A stretch of DNA of 64,000 nucleotides, from NCBI RefSeq assembly GCF_014656415.1, contig NZ_BNCJ01000002.1, forward strand, positions 584,955 through 648,954, in the 5' to 3' direction. Below, piece after piece: positions 1-8,640 of the stretch; position 1 is the first letter of the stretch; each line of letters starts with the position of its first letter. A model generated the notes under the pieces. It was not told the origin of the DNA and did not search any database. It was given only the letters and a program-made list of their open reading frames with translations. The DNA is from Seohaeicola zhoushanensis (lineage in GTDB: Bacteria > Pseudomonadota > Alphaproteobacteria > Rhodobacterales > Rhodobacteraceae). Both the position numbers and the translations under genes were made by a program.

Positions 1-133
1 CCCCCACCACCCCGCGCAACCGATCCCCTCTCCCCACGGGGGAGAGGGTCAGGGTGAGGGGGAAAGCCCCCCACCACCCCGCGCAACCGATCCCCTCTCC
101 CCACGGGGGAGAGGGTTAGGGTGAGGGGGAAAG
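1..133. repeat. Two-copy tandem repeat, 67-bp period, each with an inner palindrome
   Basis: Bases 1-66 recur almost exactly at 68-133; the only internal difference I see is GTCAGG versus GTTAGG. Each unit holds a palindromic core of the form CCCTCTCCCC-acgg-GGGGAGAGGG, which would fold into a stable hairpin, followed by a purine-rich tail. Such C/G-rich palindromes recur in intergenic DNA of many GC-rich proteobacteria. The left edge of the window cuts the array, so more copies may lie outside. It sits beyond the 3' end of the leftward acetyltransferase gene, where it could act as a terminator. Confidence 0.85.
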
Positions 134-162
134 GGCTGGCCTGCGGGGATACTCCCCAGAAA

Positions 163-762
163 TCACCGAAAGATCGGCACCTGCGGCGCGGCGCTTTCGG
201 GCAGGTCGCCGGTCAGCCGCGGGTCCGGCTGCACCTCGACCTGCTGGCGCGTGGCCTCGAAGCCCGAGCGCAGGTAGAACCCCAGCGCGCGCGGGTGGTC
301 CAGCGTGCAGGTGTGCACGTGCAGCCGGGCGATATCGCCGGCAAAAGCCGCCCCGATCGCATGGTTCATCAGGAAGCGCCCCGCCGTGGTCCCGAGCAGC
401 GCGGCGCTGACCCCGAAGAAGGCCAGCTCGCATTCGCCCGCCGCGCGGAAGTCGAGCTCCAGCAGCCCCTCGGCCCGGCCGTCCTTCTCCAGCGCGAAGA
501 CCTGCACCTTGGGGTCGCGGAGGATCCCCAGCAGCTGCGCCTCGGGCATCCGCAGCCGCGAGAACCACAGCCAGTCCATGCCGCCGACCCGCACGAAGAG
601 ATTGCGGTACCATTCGGCCTCCGGTGCCTCGATGCGGCGCAGTTCGCAGCCCTCGGGCGGCGCGCAGGGCCGCAGCGGGGCAGGGGCGCGCATCTCGAGA
701 TGGGTCACCACCGTGGCGACGCGCCCGCGCGGAACCTCGTAAAAGCCGTCGTCCAGCGTCAC
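163..762 (-). CDS. GNAT-family N-acetyltransferase
   Basis: A 199-residue protein with the GNAT acyltransferase fold, which moves an acetyl group from acetyl-CoA to an unknown amine. The acetyl-CoA-binding turn is probably LLGTTAGRFL (about 122-131), a loose form of the family Q/R-x-x-G-x-G/A motif. The C-terminal half DHPRALGFYLRSGF (155-168) is the typical last strand and helix. I chose the GTG start because it overlaps the stop of the upstream adenosine kinase as GTGA; the open frame continues upstream of it but only antisense to conserved kinase sequence. It is the last gene of nth-kinase-GNAT and probably translationally coupled. The substrate cannot be told. Confidence 0.85.
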   Translation of the reverse strand: MTLDDGFYEVPRGRVATVVTHLEMRAPAPLRPCAPPEGCELRRIEAPEAEWYRNLFVRVGGMDWLWFSRLRMPEAQLLGILRDPKVQVFALEKDGRAEGLLELDFRAAGECELAFFGVSAALLGTTAGRFLMNHAIGAAFAGDIARLHVHTCTLDHPRALGFYLRSGFEATRQQVEVQPDPRLTGDLPESAAPQVPIFR

Positions 763-1748
763 AGCAGACCCGCCTCGCGCAGCAGCGCCGGCATGTCCGC
801 CTCGGGGCGCGGGCCGATGTGGCCGATCACCTCGCCGGCGCAGACACAGCCGATCTTGGCGCATGTCTCCAGGTCGCGCCCCGTCGCCAGGCCATAAAGG
901 AAGCCCGCGGCGAACTGGTCGCCCGCGCCGGTGGCATCCACCGGCACCACCTTGACCACCGGCACGTCGATCCGCTGCCCCTCGGCCAGCACCGTGACGC
1001 CATCGCCCGAACGGGTGCAGACCACCAGCGGGCAGATCGCCGAGACCTTGGCCAGCGCCTCCTCCAGGTCCTCGGTCTCGTAGAGCGAGCGGATCTCGGC
1101 CTCGTTGCCGATCACGTAATCCAGCTCATGCTCGATCAGCCGCAGGAAGTCGGCGCGGTGACGCTCGACGCAGAAGGGGTCCGAGATGGCGATCCCGGTC
1201 TTGCCGCCGGCCTTGCGGCAATCGCGCGCGGCCTCGAGAAAGGCGGTCTTGCCCTTGTCCTTGTCGAAGAGATAGCCCTCGAGGAACATGATCTTCGCCC
1301 GCCCCGCGACCTCGGCCGAGACGTCGTCCGAGCTGAGTTCCGAGGAGATCCCGAGGTAGGTGTTCATCGACCGCTCGCCATCGGGCGAGACGAAGATCAT
1401 CGACCGCGAGGTCGGCAGCTCGCCGCCCGCAACCGGCGGGTTGGCGAAATCGATGCCGTTGTCCTGCATCGCATCGGCATAGAACCGCCCCAGCGCATCG
1501 TCGCGCACCCGGCCGATGAAGGCGGTGGCGAGCCCCAGCGCGCCTGCGCCTGCGATGGTATTGGCGACCGATCCGCCCGGTGTCTGGACCCGGCCCTCCA
1601 TCGCGCCATACAGCAGCTCGGCCCGCTCGCGCTCGACCAGCTGCATGATGCCCTTCTCGATCCCCATGTGGTCGAGGAAGGTGTCCTCGGCCTTGGAAAT
1701 GACATCGACGATGGCATTGCCGATGCCGACGAGATCGTAGGTTTTCAT
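759..1748 (-). CDS. PfkB-family sugar/adenosine kinase
   Basis: A 329-residue ribokinase/PfkB-family kinase, best matched to bacterial adenosine kinases, which would phosphorylate adenosine to AMP in purine salvage. The N-terminus GIGNAIVDVI (8-17) is the first substrate-binding strand, PGGSVANTIAG (about 58-68) is PfkB signature 1, and VDATGAGDQF (about 270-279) is signature 2 with the anion hole and catalytic Asp. The ATG overlaps the nth stop as ATGA, and its own stop overlaps the GTG of the GNAT gene, so three genes form one tightly packed transcript. Other nucleoside or sugar kinases of this family are possible, but the length and start region favour adenosine kinase. Confidence 0.9.
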   Translation of the reverse strand: MKTYDLVGIGNAIVDVISKAEDTFLDHMGIEKGIMQLVERERAELLYGAMEGRVQTPGGSVANTIAGAGALGLATAFIGRVRDDALGRFYADAMQDNGIDFANPPVAGGELPTSRSMIFVSPDGERSMNTYLGISSELSSDDVSAEVAGRAKIMFLEGYLFDKDKGKTAFLEAARDCRKAGGKTGIAISDPFCVERHRADFLRLIEHELDYVIGNEAEIRSLYETEDLEEALAKVSAICPLVVCTRSGDGVTVLAEGQRIDVPVVKVVPVDATGAGDQFAAGFLYGLATGRDLETCAKIGCVCAGEVIGHIGPRPEADMPALLREAGLL

Positions 1749-2389
1749 GGGGTCTTGTCCTCGAACTGGCAGAGATCCCTGATCAGGCAGGCTCCGCATT
1801 TGGGTTTGCGCGCCACGCAGGTGTAGCGCCCGTGCAGGATCATCCAGTGATGCGCATGAAGCTGGAAATCTGCGGGAATATTGTCCTCTATGGCGCGCTC
1901 GACATGATCGACGGTCTTGCCCGGCGCCACGCCCGAGCGGTTGCCGAACCGGAAGATATGGGTGTCGACCGCCTGCGCCGGATAGTGCCACCACATGTTC
2001 AGCACCACGTTGGCGGTCTTGCGGCCAACCCCCGGCAGCGACTGCAGCGCGGCGCGCGAGTTCGGCACCACGCCGCCGTATTCCTCGTGGAGGATGCGGC
2101 TAAGCTTCATTACGTTCTTCGCCTTCTGGCGGAACAGGCCGATGGTCTTGATATGCTCGGTCAGCCCTTCCTCGCCAAGCGCCAACATCTTCTCGGGCGT
2201 GTCGGCGATGGGGAAGAGCCTGCGCGTCGCCTTGTTCACCCCGGCATCGGTCGCCTGCGCCGACAGCGCCACGGCAACCAGCAGGGTGAAGGCGTTCACA
2301 TGCTCGAGCTCGCCCTTGGGCTCGGGCTCGGCGGCATGGAAGCGCGTGAAGATCTCGCGGATCGTGTGATAATCGAGTTGTCGGGCCAT
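1745..2389 (-). CDS. nth: Endonuclease III (DNA glycosylase/AP lyase)
   Basis: A 214-residue HhH-GPD glycosylase that removes oxidised pyrimidines and cuts the abasic site. The helix-hairpin-helix LPGVGRKTA (118-126) carries the catalytic Lys124, and the catalytic Asp142 lies in VDTHIFRF. The C-terminal iron-sulfur loop has the exact endonuclease III spacing C-x6-C-x2-C-x5-C (about 191-207). The frame is open further upstream, but the ATG at 2389 (MARQLDY) matches the usual family N-terminus. It is the first gene of the leftward operon and is divergent, across 148 bp, from the Ada-like repair gene, so two DNA-repair genes share one intergenic region. Confidence 0.96.
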   Translation of the reverse strand: MARQLDYHTIREIFTRFHAAEPEPKGELEHVNAFTLLVAVALSAQATDAGVNKATRRLFPIADTPEKMLALGEEGLTEHIKTIGLFRQKAKNVMKLSRILHEEYGGVVPNSRAALQSLPGVGRKTANVVLNMWWHYPAQAVDTHIFRFGNRSGVAPGKTVDHVERAIEDNIPADFQLHAHHWMILHGRYTCVARKPKCGACLIRDLCQFEDKTP

Positions 2390-2537
2390 CGCCGGCCTTG
2401 ATGCCGCAGCCACGCGCCGCCTGCAACGGGGAATCCGCCGCCCCACCGGCGCGCCGCGCGGGTCTAAGCGCAGGAACCGGGTCGCACGATTGGCCCTGAA
2501 GGCGTAGATTGATGCCCAAGCACAAGGAGCCGCCCCC

Positions 2538-3389
2538 ATGAACGTCGCCCTCCCGGAAACCGGCTATCACTACAACGTCATGCGTCGCGCCATCGAGCTG
2601 ATCGACCAGGGCGGCGAAGCCATGAGCCTCGACGACCTCGCCGCCGAGATGGGCATGAGCCCGGCGCACTTCCAGCGGCTGTTCTCGGCCTGGGTCGGCG
2701 TCTCGCCCAAGCGCTACCAGCAATACCTGCGCCTAGGCCATGCCAAGGCGCTGCTGGCCGAGCGCTTCACCACGCTGGAGACCGCGCTCTCGACAGGCCT
2801 CTCCGGCTCGGGCCGGCTGCACGATCTCTTCCTGCGCTGGGAGGCGATGAGCCCCGGCGACTATGCCCGCGCGGGCGAGGGGCTGACGATCTACTGGGGC
2901 TGGTTCGAAAGCCCCTTCGGCCCGGCGCTGGTGATGGGCACCGACAAGGGCATCTGCGGCATCGCCTTCGCCGCCGAGACCGGGGCCGAGGCGGCGATGG
3001 AGGATCTCACCGGGCGCTGGCCCCGCGCCACCTTTGTCGAGGACGTGATGCGGCTGCGGCCCTGGGCGCTCTCGGCCTTCGGAGCGGGGGAGGGCAAGCT
3101 TTCCGATACGCCGCTGTTCCTGATCGGCGCGCCGTTCCAGATCAAGGTCTGGGAGGCGCTGTTGACCATCCCCTCGGGCCAGGTCACCACCTATTCCGAG
3201 ATCGCCGGCGCCATCGGCGCGCCGAGGGCGGTGCGTGCGGTCGGCACGGCGGTGGGGCGCAACCCGGTCAGCTGGCTGATCCCCTGCCACCGCGCCCTGC
3301 GCAAGTCGGGGGGGCTGGGCGGCTATCACTGGGGCCTGCCGGTCAAGCGCGCCATGCTCGCCTGGGAAGCCGCCCGCGCCGAGGCCTGA
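2538..3389 (+). CDS. Ada-like protein: AraC HTH plus O6-methylguanine-DNA methyltransferase
   Basis: A 283-residue two-part protein. Residues about 10-95 form an AraC/XylS DNA-binding domain (MGMSPAHFQRLFSAWVGVSP is the second helix-turn-helix region). Residues about 120-283 are a methylated-DNA--protein-cysteine methyltransferase with the acceptor Cys250 in WLIPCHR and the GGYHWGLPVKRAML tail. Compared with E. coli Ada it lacks the N-terminal zinc/phosphotriester domain, so it should repair O6-methylguanine but cannot sense methylphosphotriesters the Ada way. AAGGAG lies 8 nt before the ATG. Divergent from nth. Confidence 0.93.
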   Translation: MNVALPETGYHYNVMRRAIELIDQGGEAMSLDDLAAEMGMSPAHFQRLFSAWVGVSPKRYQQYLRLGHAKALLAERFTTLETALSTGLSGSGRLHDLFLRWEAMSPGDYARAGEGLTIYWGWFESPFGPALVMGTDKGICGIAFAAETGAEAAMEDLTGRWPRATFVEDVMRLRPWALSAFGAGEGKLSDTPLFLIGAPFQIKVWEALLTIPSGQVTTYSEIAGAIGAPRAVRAVGTAVGRNPVSWLIPCHRALRKSGGLGGYHWGLPVKRAMLAWEAARAEA

Positions 3390-3525
3390 GGCCGGGCCAT
3401 CGTTCACGGATGCGCGACCTTCCGCCGGCGCGCGCCGATTTGGGGCTGTGCCGGGGAACAATTGGTGCTTTGATGCGTTCCTGACCGCCGGAAGAACGCG
3501 GCGCGAGCACAAGGCAGCTAACGAC

Positions 3526-4167
3526 ATGACCCTGAAGACCCCCATTCTCGCCGCCATCGGCGCAACCCTTTTCCTGACCGCCTGCAACGATCCCGTCCTG
3601 AACGACCCCGAGAACCGCAACCGCAACCAGGGCGCGCTGATCGGTTCCGGCGTCGGCGCGGCGCTTGGCCAGCTGATCGGCAAGGACAGCGAGGCCACCA
3701 TCGCCGGGGCCGCCATCGGCGGCATCGCCGGCGGGCTGATCGGTTCGAGCCTCGACAAGCAGGAGGCCGAGCTCCGCGCCTCGATGAACAACGGCACCAT
3801 CACCAATACCGGCGACAGGCTGATCGTGACCCTGCCGCAGGACATCCTCTTCGCCACGGACAGCTACGCCGTCCGCTCCGACCTGCAGCGCGACCTCGGC
3901 GCGCTGGCCAGCAACCTGCGCGCCTATCCGAACTCGACGGTGCAGGTGGTCGGCCATACCGACAACACCGGCGATGCCGCCTACAACCAGGACCTCTCCG
4001 AACGCCGCGCCAGCTCGGTCGGCAGCGTGCTGATCAACTCGGGCGTGGCCGCCGGCCGCATCCAGATCGTCGGCCGTGGCGAGGATGCGCCGATCGCCTC
4101 GAACCTCACCCCCGAGGGCCGGGCGCGCAACCGCCGCGTCGAGGTCGTCATCATCCCGACCCGCTGA
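3526..4167 (+). CDS. OmpA-family outer-membrane lipoprotein with glycine zipper
   Basis: A 213-residue lipoprotein. The signal peptide ends in a lipobox LFLTAC with Cys20. Residues about 38-75 are a glycine-zipper segment (GALIGSGVGAALGQLIG and GAAIGGIAGGLIGSSL). The rest, about 95-213, is an OmpA C-terminal domain that binds peptidoglycan, including GHTDNTG and NQDLSERRASSV. It resembles the Pal/YiaD type of envelope-tethering lipoproteins. The ATG at 3526 puts the signal peptide at the N-terminus; an upstream in-frame ATG at 3448 would bury it. The flavin reductase gene follows 14 bp downstream. Confidence 0.92.
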   Translation: MTLKTPILAAIGATLFLTACNDPVLNDPENRNRNQGALIGSGVGAALGQLIGKDSEATIAGAAIGGIAGGLIGSSLDKQEAELRASMNNGTITNTGDRLIVTLPQDILFATDSYAVRSDLQRDLGALASNLRAYPNSTVQVVGHTDNTGDAAYNQDLSERRASSVGSVLINSGVAAGRIQIVGRGEDAPIASNLTPEGRARNRRVEVVIIPTR

Positions 4168-4181
4168 CGGGCGCGCAGGGC

Positions 4182-4727
4182 ATGGCGCGGCATCACCTGC
4201 TGGTCATATCCGGCTCACTCCGCAAGGAGGCGACCAACCGCAAGCTGATGCACGAGGCCGCGCGGCACTTCGATCCCGCGCGGCTCACCGTCGCCGACCT
4301 GCGCCTGCCGCTCTACGACGGCGACCTGGAAGAGGCCGAGGGCATCCCGCCCGAGGTGCAGACCCTCGCCGACCAGATCGCCGCCGCCGACGCCGTGGCG
4401 ATCTCCTGCCCGGAATACAACAAGGGCCCCTCCGGCGTGATGAAGAACGCGCTCGACTGGGTCAGCCGGACCGAGAGCAACCCCTGGGCCGGCAAGCCCG
4501 TCGCGGTGATGTCGGCGGCCGGCGGGCGTGCCGGCGGCGAACGCTCGCAGATGATCCTGCGCAGCCTGCTGGTGCCGTTCCAGTCGCGCCTGCTCAGCGG
4601 CCCCGAGTTGCACGTCGCCGACAGCCGCACCCAGTTCGACGACCGGGGCCGCCTGACCTCGGACCGCTATACGAAAACCCTCGTCACGCTGATGGACAAG
4701 CTCCGCGCCGAGGTCGAGCGCGGCTAG
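4182..4727 (+). CDS. NADPH-dependent FMN reductase family protein
   Basis: A 181-residue flavodoxin-fold reductase. The phosphate-binding loop SGSLRKEATNRKL (about 11-23) binds FMN phosphate, and CPEYNKGPSGVMKNALDW (about 82-99) is the diagnostic PEYN...P..LKNALDW motif of the NADPH-dependent FMN reductase/azoreductase/chromate-reductase group. It probably transfers electrons from NAD(P)H to quinones or other acceptors in the cytosol; the physiological acceptor is unknown. It ends in a 4-bp convergent overlap with the VOC gene on the other strand. Confidence 0.88.
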   Translation: MARHHLLVISGSLRKEATNRKLMHEAARHFDPARLTVADLRLPLYDGDLEEAEGIPPEVQTLADQIAAADAVAISCPEYNKGPSGVMKNALDWVSRTESNPWAGKPVAVMSAAGGRAGGERSQMILRSLLVPFQSRLLSGPELHVADSRTQFDDRGRLTSDRYTKTLVTLMDKLRAEVERG

Positions 4728-5122
4728 AGCGGGTTCGACACCTCGATCAGGTTGCCGTCGGGATCGCGCAGGTAGACCGACAGGATCGGCCCCGTCGCCC
4801 CCGTCCTCCGCACCGGGCCTTCCTCGACCGCCACGCCGCAGGCCGCAAAATGCGCCTGCCAGTCGGCCACCGGAACCTCGCTGAGGAAGCAGAGATCGGC
4901 CGTCCCCGGCGCTGGATGCGCCGCCTTGGGGTCGAACTCGCCGCCCCTGGGGTGCAGGTTGATCTTCTGCCGACCGAAGACCAGCGCATGGCGCTCCGAC
5001 CCGTCGGCGGGATGAAAGACCTCGGCCCGCATCCCCAGCACCCGCGTGTAGAAGTCCACCGTCGCGCCGATATCGGCAACCGTCAGCACCAGGTGGTCAA
5101 GCGAGGCGAGGGCAGGCGTCAT
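4724..5122 (-). CDS. VOC (glyoxalase/bleomycin-resistance/dioxygenase) family protein
   Basis: A 132-residue single-domain vicinal-oxygen-chelate protein. It opens with LDHLVLTVADIGATVDFYTRVLGM, the first beta-alpha-beta module, and closes with LRDPDGNLIEVSNPL, the second module with the metal-binding Glu. A metal-binding His is present at the start (LDHLVL). Members include glyoxalase I-like enzymes, fosfomycin/bleomycin resistance proteins and ring-cleavage dioxygenases; the sequence alone does not pick one. Its 3' end overlaps the flavin reductase tail by 4 bp. Confidence 0.88.
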   Translation of the reverse strand: MTPALASLDHLVLTVADIGATVDFYTRVLGMRAEVFHPADGSERHALVFGRQKINLHPRGGEFDPKAAHPAPGTADLCFLSEVPVADWQAHFAACGVAVEEGPVRRTGATGPILSVYLRDPDGNLIEVSNPL

Positions 5123-5190
5123 GGGAAAGGCTCCGCTGGGGGCTATGGCAGAGGTTCTGCCACGACACCGGCCCGCAATTCCACCGCTAA

Positions 5191-6897
5191 TCAGGCCGGC
5201 AGCCCCGCCTCGGCCAGCCGCGCCACCAGTTCGTCGCGCACCGCCTCGTCCTGGAACGGCTCGCGCTGGCGTACATAGGACTGGCTCAGCCCCGAGGTCA
5301 TGCCAACGGCCGTGCGCACGATCCCCTGCGCGGTGGCGACATCGCCCAGGGCGACATGGCAGGCGGCGCGGTAAAGCCGGCTGTCGCGGGTCTGGTAGGG
5401 CAGCCCCTTGAGCAGCGCGAGGGCCTCCTCGTAGCGCCCCTGCATGTAATAGGCCGTCGCGCGAAGCTCCGAGAGCCAGACCGGCACGAAGGGATCAAGC
5501 GCCTCGGCCTTGTCCAGCAGGGCGAGCGCGCGGTCGCAGTCACCCACCCGGATATAGTAGTTCGCCGATTTCCCCAGGATATAGGCGTCGTTCGGGGCGT
5601 TGCGCATCGCCTTCTCGTGGAAGGCGCGGGCCTCGTCATAACGACCCTCCCAGATCAGGATCGACCCCAGCACCCGGTTGGTCTCGGGGTCGTCGGGGTC
5701 GACCTCCAGCGCCGCGCGCAGCCGCCGCCGCCCTTCGTCCCAGTCGTAATCGTCGAGCCACGAGGCCGAGCAGACCCACATCGCCCGCGCCCGAGCGAAA
5801 TTCGGGTCGGCCTCCACCGCCTTGTCGAACCATTTCATCGACTCGCGGATATTGTCGTCGGTCACGCCGCCGCGCCGGTGCGCGTCCAGCCCGCGCAGGT
5901 AGAATTCATAGGCGGTCAGCGATCCGGCGGGCTTGCGCCGCGCTACATCGGTATCGGCGGCCAGCATCCGGCCCGTCACCGTGGCACTCACCTTGGCGGT
6001 GATCTCGTCCATCATGTCGAGGAACTCGCCGAAGGGGCGCTGGATGCGGTCCGACCAGACGATCTGCCCCGCCTCGGTCTCGGTCAGCGAGAGGTTCAGG
6101 CGCAGCCGGTCGCCGATCAGCCGCACCGACCCGCTCAGCACATAGCGCACGCCCAGCCGGTCGCCGATGGCCTGCGGCTCCATCCCCGCAATCGCCGCGC
6201 TGGCGGTCGAGGAGACGACGAAGAGCCGCGACACCCGGCTGAGTTCCACCACCAGGTCTTCGGTCAGCCCTTCGGCCAGCGCCTGCTGCGCGTCATCCGC
6301 CGAACTGGCCGACAAGGGCGCCACGGCAATCGAATTCGGCCGCTTGCCGGGCGCATGGGCGGTGCTCTCGCGCCTTGGCTGCCAGCGGTGGCTGCCGAAC
6401 TCGTCGCGCACCCGGAAGATCTGGATCGGCTCGCTGATGCCCTTGAAGCTGCGCTCGCCCAGGTCGTCGAAGATGCAGGGCGAATTGCGCCGCACCTGGT
6501 CGACCAGCATCCGGCTGGTGTCGATGGCGCCCGGCTCGGCCCCCGACTGGATGCGCGCGGCGATGTTCACGCCGTCGCCGCGCAGGTCGCCGTCCACCTC
6601 CATCACGTCGGCGATATGCAGGCCGAACCGCATGTCGCTCGGCGAACTCGCATCGACCCGCGCCAGCGCCCCGCGCGCCTCCATCGCCGCCCGCAGCGCG
6701 TTCACCGGGCTGGAGAATTCCGCCAGCACCGCGTCGCCGGCGCGGTTGAAGACGCGGCCATCGTGGTCCTGCACCGTCTGGCTCACTGCGCCGAGACAGT
6801 CCTGGAACCGGCGCACCGCGGCTTCTTCGTCGCGTTCCATCTGGGCGGTCGAGCCGACGATGTCGCCCACCAGGATCGTCGCAAGCTTTCGATGCAT
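5191..6897 (-). CDS. Class III adenylate/guanylate cyclase with TolB-like and TPR regions
   Basis: A 568-residue cytosolic signalling protein. Residues 1-165 are a class III cyclase domain: metal-binding Asp12 (LVGDIVGST) and Asp55 (RAGDAVLAEF), and transition-state Asn111 and Arg115 (VNIAARIQ), so it looks active. Residues about 185-310 resemble the TolB/FlgO-like N-terminal domain often found in cyclase-TPR proteins (SIAVAPLS, then ALAEGLTEDLVVELSRVSRL). The C-terminal half holds tetratricopeptide repeats. It likely makes cAMP in response to a protein partner bound by the TPRs. No transmembrane segment is seen. It stands alone, with 140 bp upstream containing no gene. Confidence 0.92.
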   Translation of the reverse strand: MHRKLATILVGDIVGSTAQMERDEEAAVRRFQDCLGAVSQTVQDHDGRVFNRAGDAVLAEFSSPVNALRAAMEARGALARVDASSPSDMRFGLHIADVMEVDGDLRGDGVNIAARIQSGAEPGAIDTSRMLVDQVRRNSPCIFDDLGERSFKGISEPIQIFRVRDEFGSHRWQPRRESTAHAPGKRPNSIAVAPLSASSADDAQQALAEGLTEDLVVELSRVSRLFVVSSTASAAIAGMEPQAIGDRLGVRYVLSGSVRLIGDRLRLNLSLTETEAGQIVWSDRIQRPFGEFLDMMDEITAKVSATVTGRMLAADTDVARRKPAGSLTAYEFYLRGLDAHRRGGVTDDNIRESMKWFDKAVEADPNFARARAMWVCSASWLDDYDWDEGRRRLRAALEVDPDDPETNRVLGSILIWEGRYDEARAFHEKAMRNAPNDAYILGKSANYYIRVGDCDRALALLDKAEALDPFVPVWLSELRATAYYMQGRYEEALALLKGLPYQTRDSRLYRAACHVALGDVATAQGIVRTAVGMTSGLSQSYVRQREPFQDEAVRDELVARLAEAGLPA

Positions 6898-7037
6898 GGG
6901 CCAATTCTCCGTTCAAGAGAGGCATGCGCCATCAAGACTGCAAATGTGAGAACCACGCCGTGGTCTGTCTTTGAATTTGCCGCAGAATCGCCCTGAAAGC
7001 GAGGCTCATTGCCGGTCAGTCCGTACCGGCGCGCCAG

Positions 7038-7508
7038 CTATTGCTGCCAGAAGTCGCGATGCGGGGCGAGCAGTTCCTCCTCCAGCTCGGGGAAGGGGCC
7101 GGCCACGTCGATGGTCTTCTGCCCCGAGCCGAGCACGCTGCGCGCGGGCAGGCTCATGGTCGGGTTCTCGGCATGATCGCCGGTCAGGGCCAGCAGCTGG
7201 CTTTCCTCGTAGCCATAGACCAGCCGCCCGATGTTGGCCCAGTAGAGCGTTCCGGCACACATGGCGCAGGGCTCGCCGGTCGTGACCAGCGTGCAGGTCC
7301 AGAGGAACTCGGGCGCATAGGCCTCGGCGGCACGGCGGGCCAGCTCGGTCTCGGCGTGGCGCACGGTGCTGATATTGCCCTGCCGCATCAGGACCGCGCC
7401 ATCGGGGCCGACCAGCACCGCGCCGAAGGGATGGTGGCCATGCGCGGCGGTGGCCATCGCCACCTCGTTCGCGGCCCGCAGGTTTGAGATCATCTCGTCG
7501 CGCGTCAT
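7038..7508 (-). CDS. Nucleoside/guanine deaminase, cytidine-deaminase superfamily
   Basis: A 156-residue zinc deaminase. RHAETELA supplies the zinc His and catalytic Glu, and GEPCAMCAGTLYW supplies the two zinc Cys residues (PCxxC). The pattern fits the guanine deaminase/tRNA-adenosine deaminase branch. The length and HPFGAVLVGPDG strand are closest to small nucleoside deaminases acting on guanine or similar bases. The ATG at 7508 (MTRDEMISNLR) was chosen; the frame stays open upstream without family-like sequence. The LysR gene lies 188 bp upstream on the same strand and may regulate it, though the link is only positional. Confidence 0.88.
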   Translation of the reverse strand: MTRDEMISNLRAANEVAMATAAHGHHPFGAVLVGPDGAVLMRQGNISTVRHAETELARRAAEAYAPEFLWTCTLVTTGEPCAMCAGTLYWANIGRLVYGYEESQLLALTGDHAENPTMSLPARSVLGSGQKTIDVAGPFPELEEELLAPHRDFWQQ

Positions 7509-7696
7509 GGTCGGGGCTCCGATTGTCGGGTGGGCAAGGCGACTCGTCACCCCTTCAGCATAGCACTCCGGGGTCCATCCGCCTGCCGCCAAAATGGCCT
7601 CGATGCGGGCTTGAAAACGATGTCCTGGATTCACTCCCTCAATAAATCTAGCGAATCCAATGGCATGACCCCCCGTCCTAGCTGGGACACCTGAAA

Positions 7697-8605
7697 TCAC
7701 CGCCCCCGCTGCGAGGAATGGCTCTGTGCGATGGCGATGAAATCCCGCGCCGCCGCCGAGAGCGGCGAGCCCTTTCGCCAGGCCATCCCGACCTGAACCA
7801 CCGGCAAGGCCCCCGAGACGTCGCGCTGCTCGATCCGGTCGCCTTCCAGCGACCAGGGCCGATAGACCAGGTCCGGCAGCAGCGTCACCCCGGCCCCCGT
7901 CGCCACCAGGCTGCGCACCGCCTCGACCGACCGCGTCCGGAACGCCACCCGCGGCTTGCGCCCCAGCGCCGACAGCAGCGTGGTCGCCGCCCCGCCCATC
8001 TCGTCGATATCCAGCATGATCAGCTGTTCGTCGGCGAGGTCATCGACCCGGATGCTGTCCTGCTGCCCCAGCCGGTGCCCCATCGGCAGCCACAGCCGGT
8101 AGGGCGAGACGTCGAGGATCTCCACCTGCAGCGCCAGCTTGTCCTGCAGGTTCGAGATCACCATCACCGCCACGTCCAGCTCGCCACCGATCAGCAGGTG
8201 CTCCAGGTATTCGCCGTTGTCCTCGATCGCCGAGACCTCGACCTGCGGATTGGCCCGCCGGTAGCGCGCCAGGAGGTCGCTCATCACGTAGCCCGCCATC
8301 AGCGAGGTGACGCCCAGGTGCAGCTCGCCCCGGATCTCCTCGTCGCGCTCGGCCATCGCCCGCCGCGCGCCCGAGACCTCGGCCAGGATCGAGGTGGCAT
8401 GGCGCAGGAACTGGTGCCCCTTGTGGGTCATGTGCAGCCCCCGCGCGTGCCGCTCGAAGAGCCGCAGCCCGAGGTCGTCCTCCAGCCCCTTCACCGCCTC
8501 GGTGATGGCCGATTGCGAGATCGCCAGCGCCTGCGCCGCACCGCTGACGGTGCCGTGTTCGCAGACGGCGACGAAATACTGGAGCTGACGGATCGAGAAG
8601 GCCAT
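7697..8605 (-). CDS. LysR-family transcriptional regulator
   Basis: A 302-residue LysR regulator. The N-terminal winged helix (IRQLQYFVAVCEHGTVSGAA, then ISQSAITEAVKGLEDDLGL) contains the classic HTH, and residues about 90-295 are the substrate-binding-like effector domain (ELHLGVTSLMAGYVM onward). Members of this type with the DEIRGELHLGVTS linker act on small aromatic or purine-related effectors, but the ligand here is unknown. It is upstream of and codirectional with the nucleoside deaminase, which is the most likely target in the window. Its 5' side faces a repeat-rich gap. Confidence 0.93.
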   Translation of the reverse strand: MAFSIRQLQYFVAVCEHGTVSGAAQALAISQSAITEAVKGLEDDLGLRLFERHARGLHMTHKGHQFLRHATSILAEVSGARRAMAERDEEIRGELHLGVTSLMAGYVMSDLLARYRRANPQVEVSAIEDNGEYLEHLLIGGELDVAVMVISNLQDKLALQVEILDVSPYRLWLPMGHRLGQQDSIRVDDLADEQLIMLDIDEMGGAATTLLSALGRKPRVAFRTRSVEAVRSLVATGAGVTLLPDLVYRPWSLEGDRIEQRDVSGALPVVQVGMAWRKGSPLSAAARDFIAIAQSHSSQRGR

Positions 8606-8640
8606 GACGGCGCGAGACTAGATCAGCCGCGCGCCGAGGG

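Noticed and set aside
5146-5162. TGGCAGA-ggt-TCTGCCA hairpin as terminator of the cyclase gene
   Set aside because: A 7-bp stem without a T run lying 29 bp past the stop; too weak to annotate.
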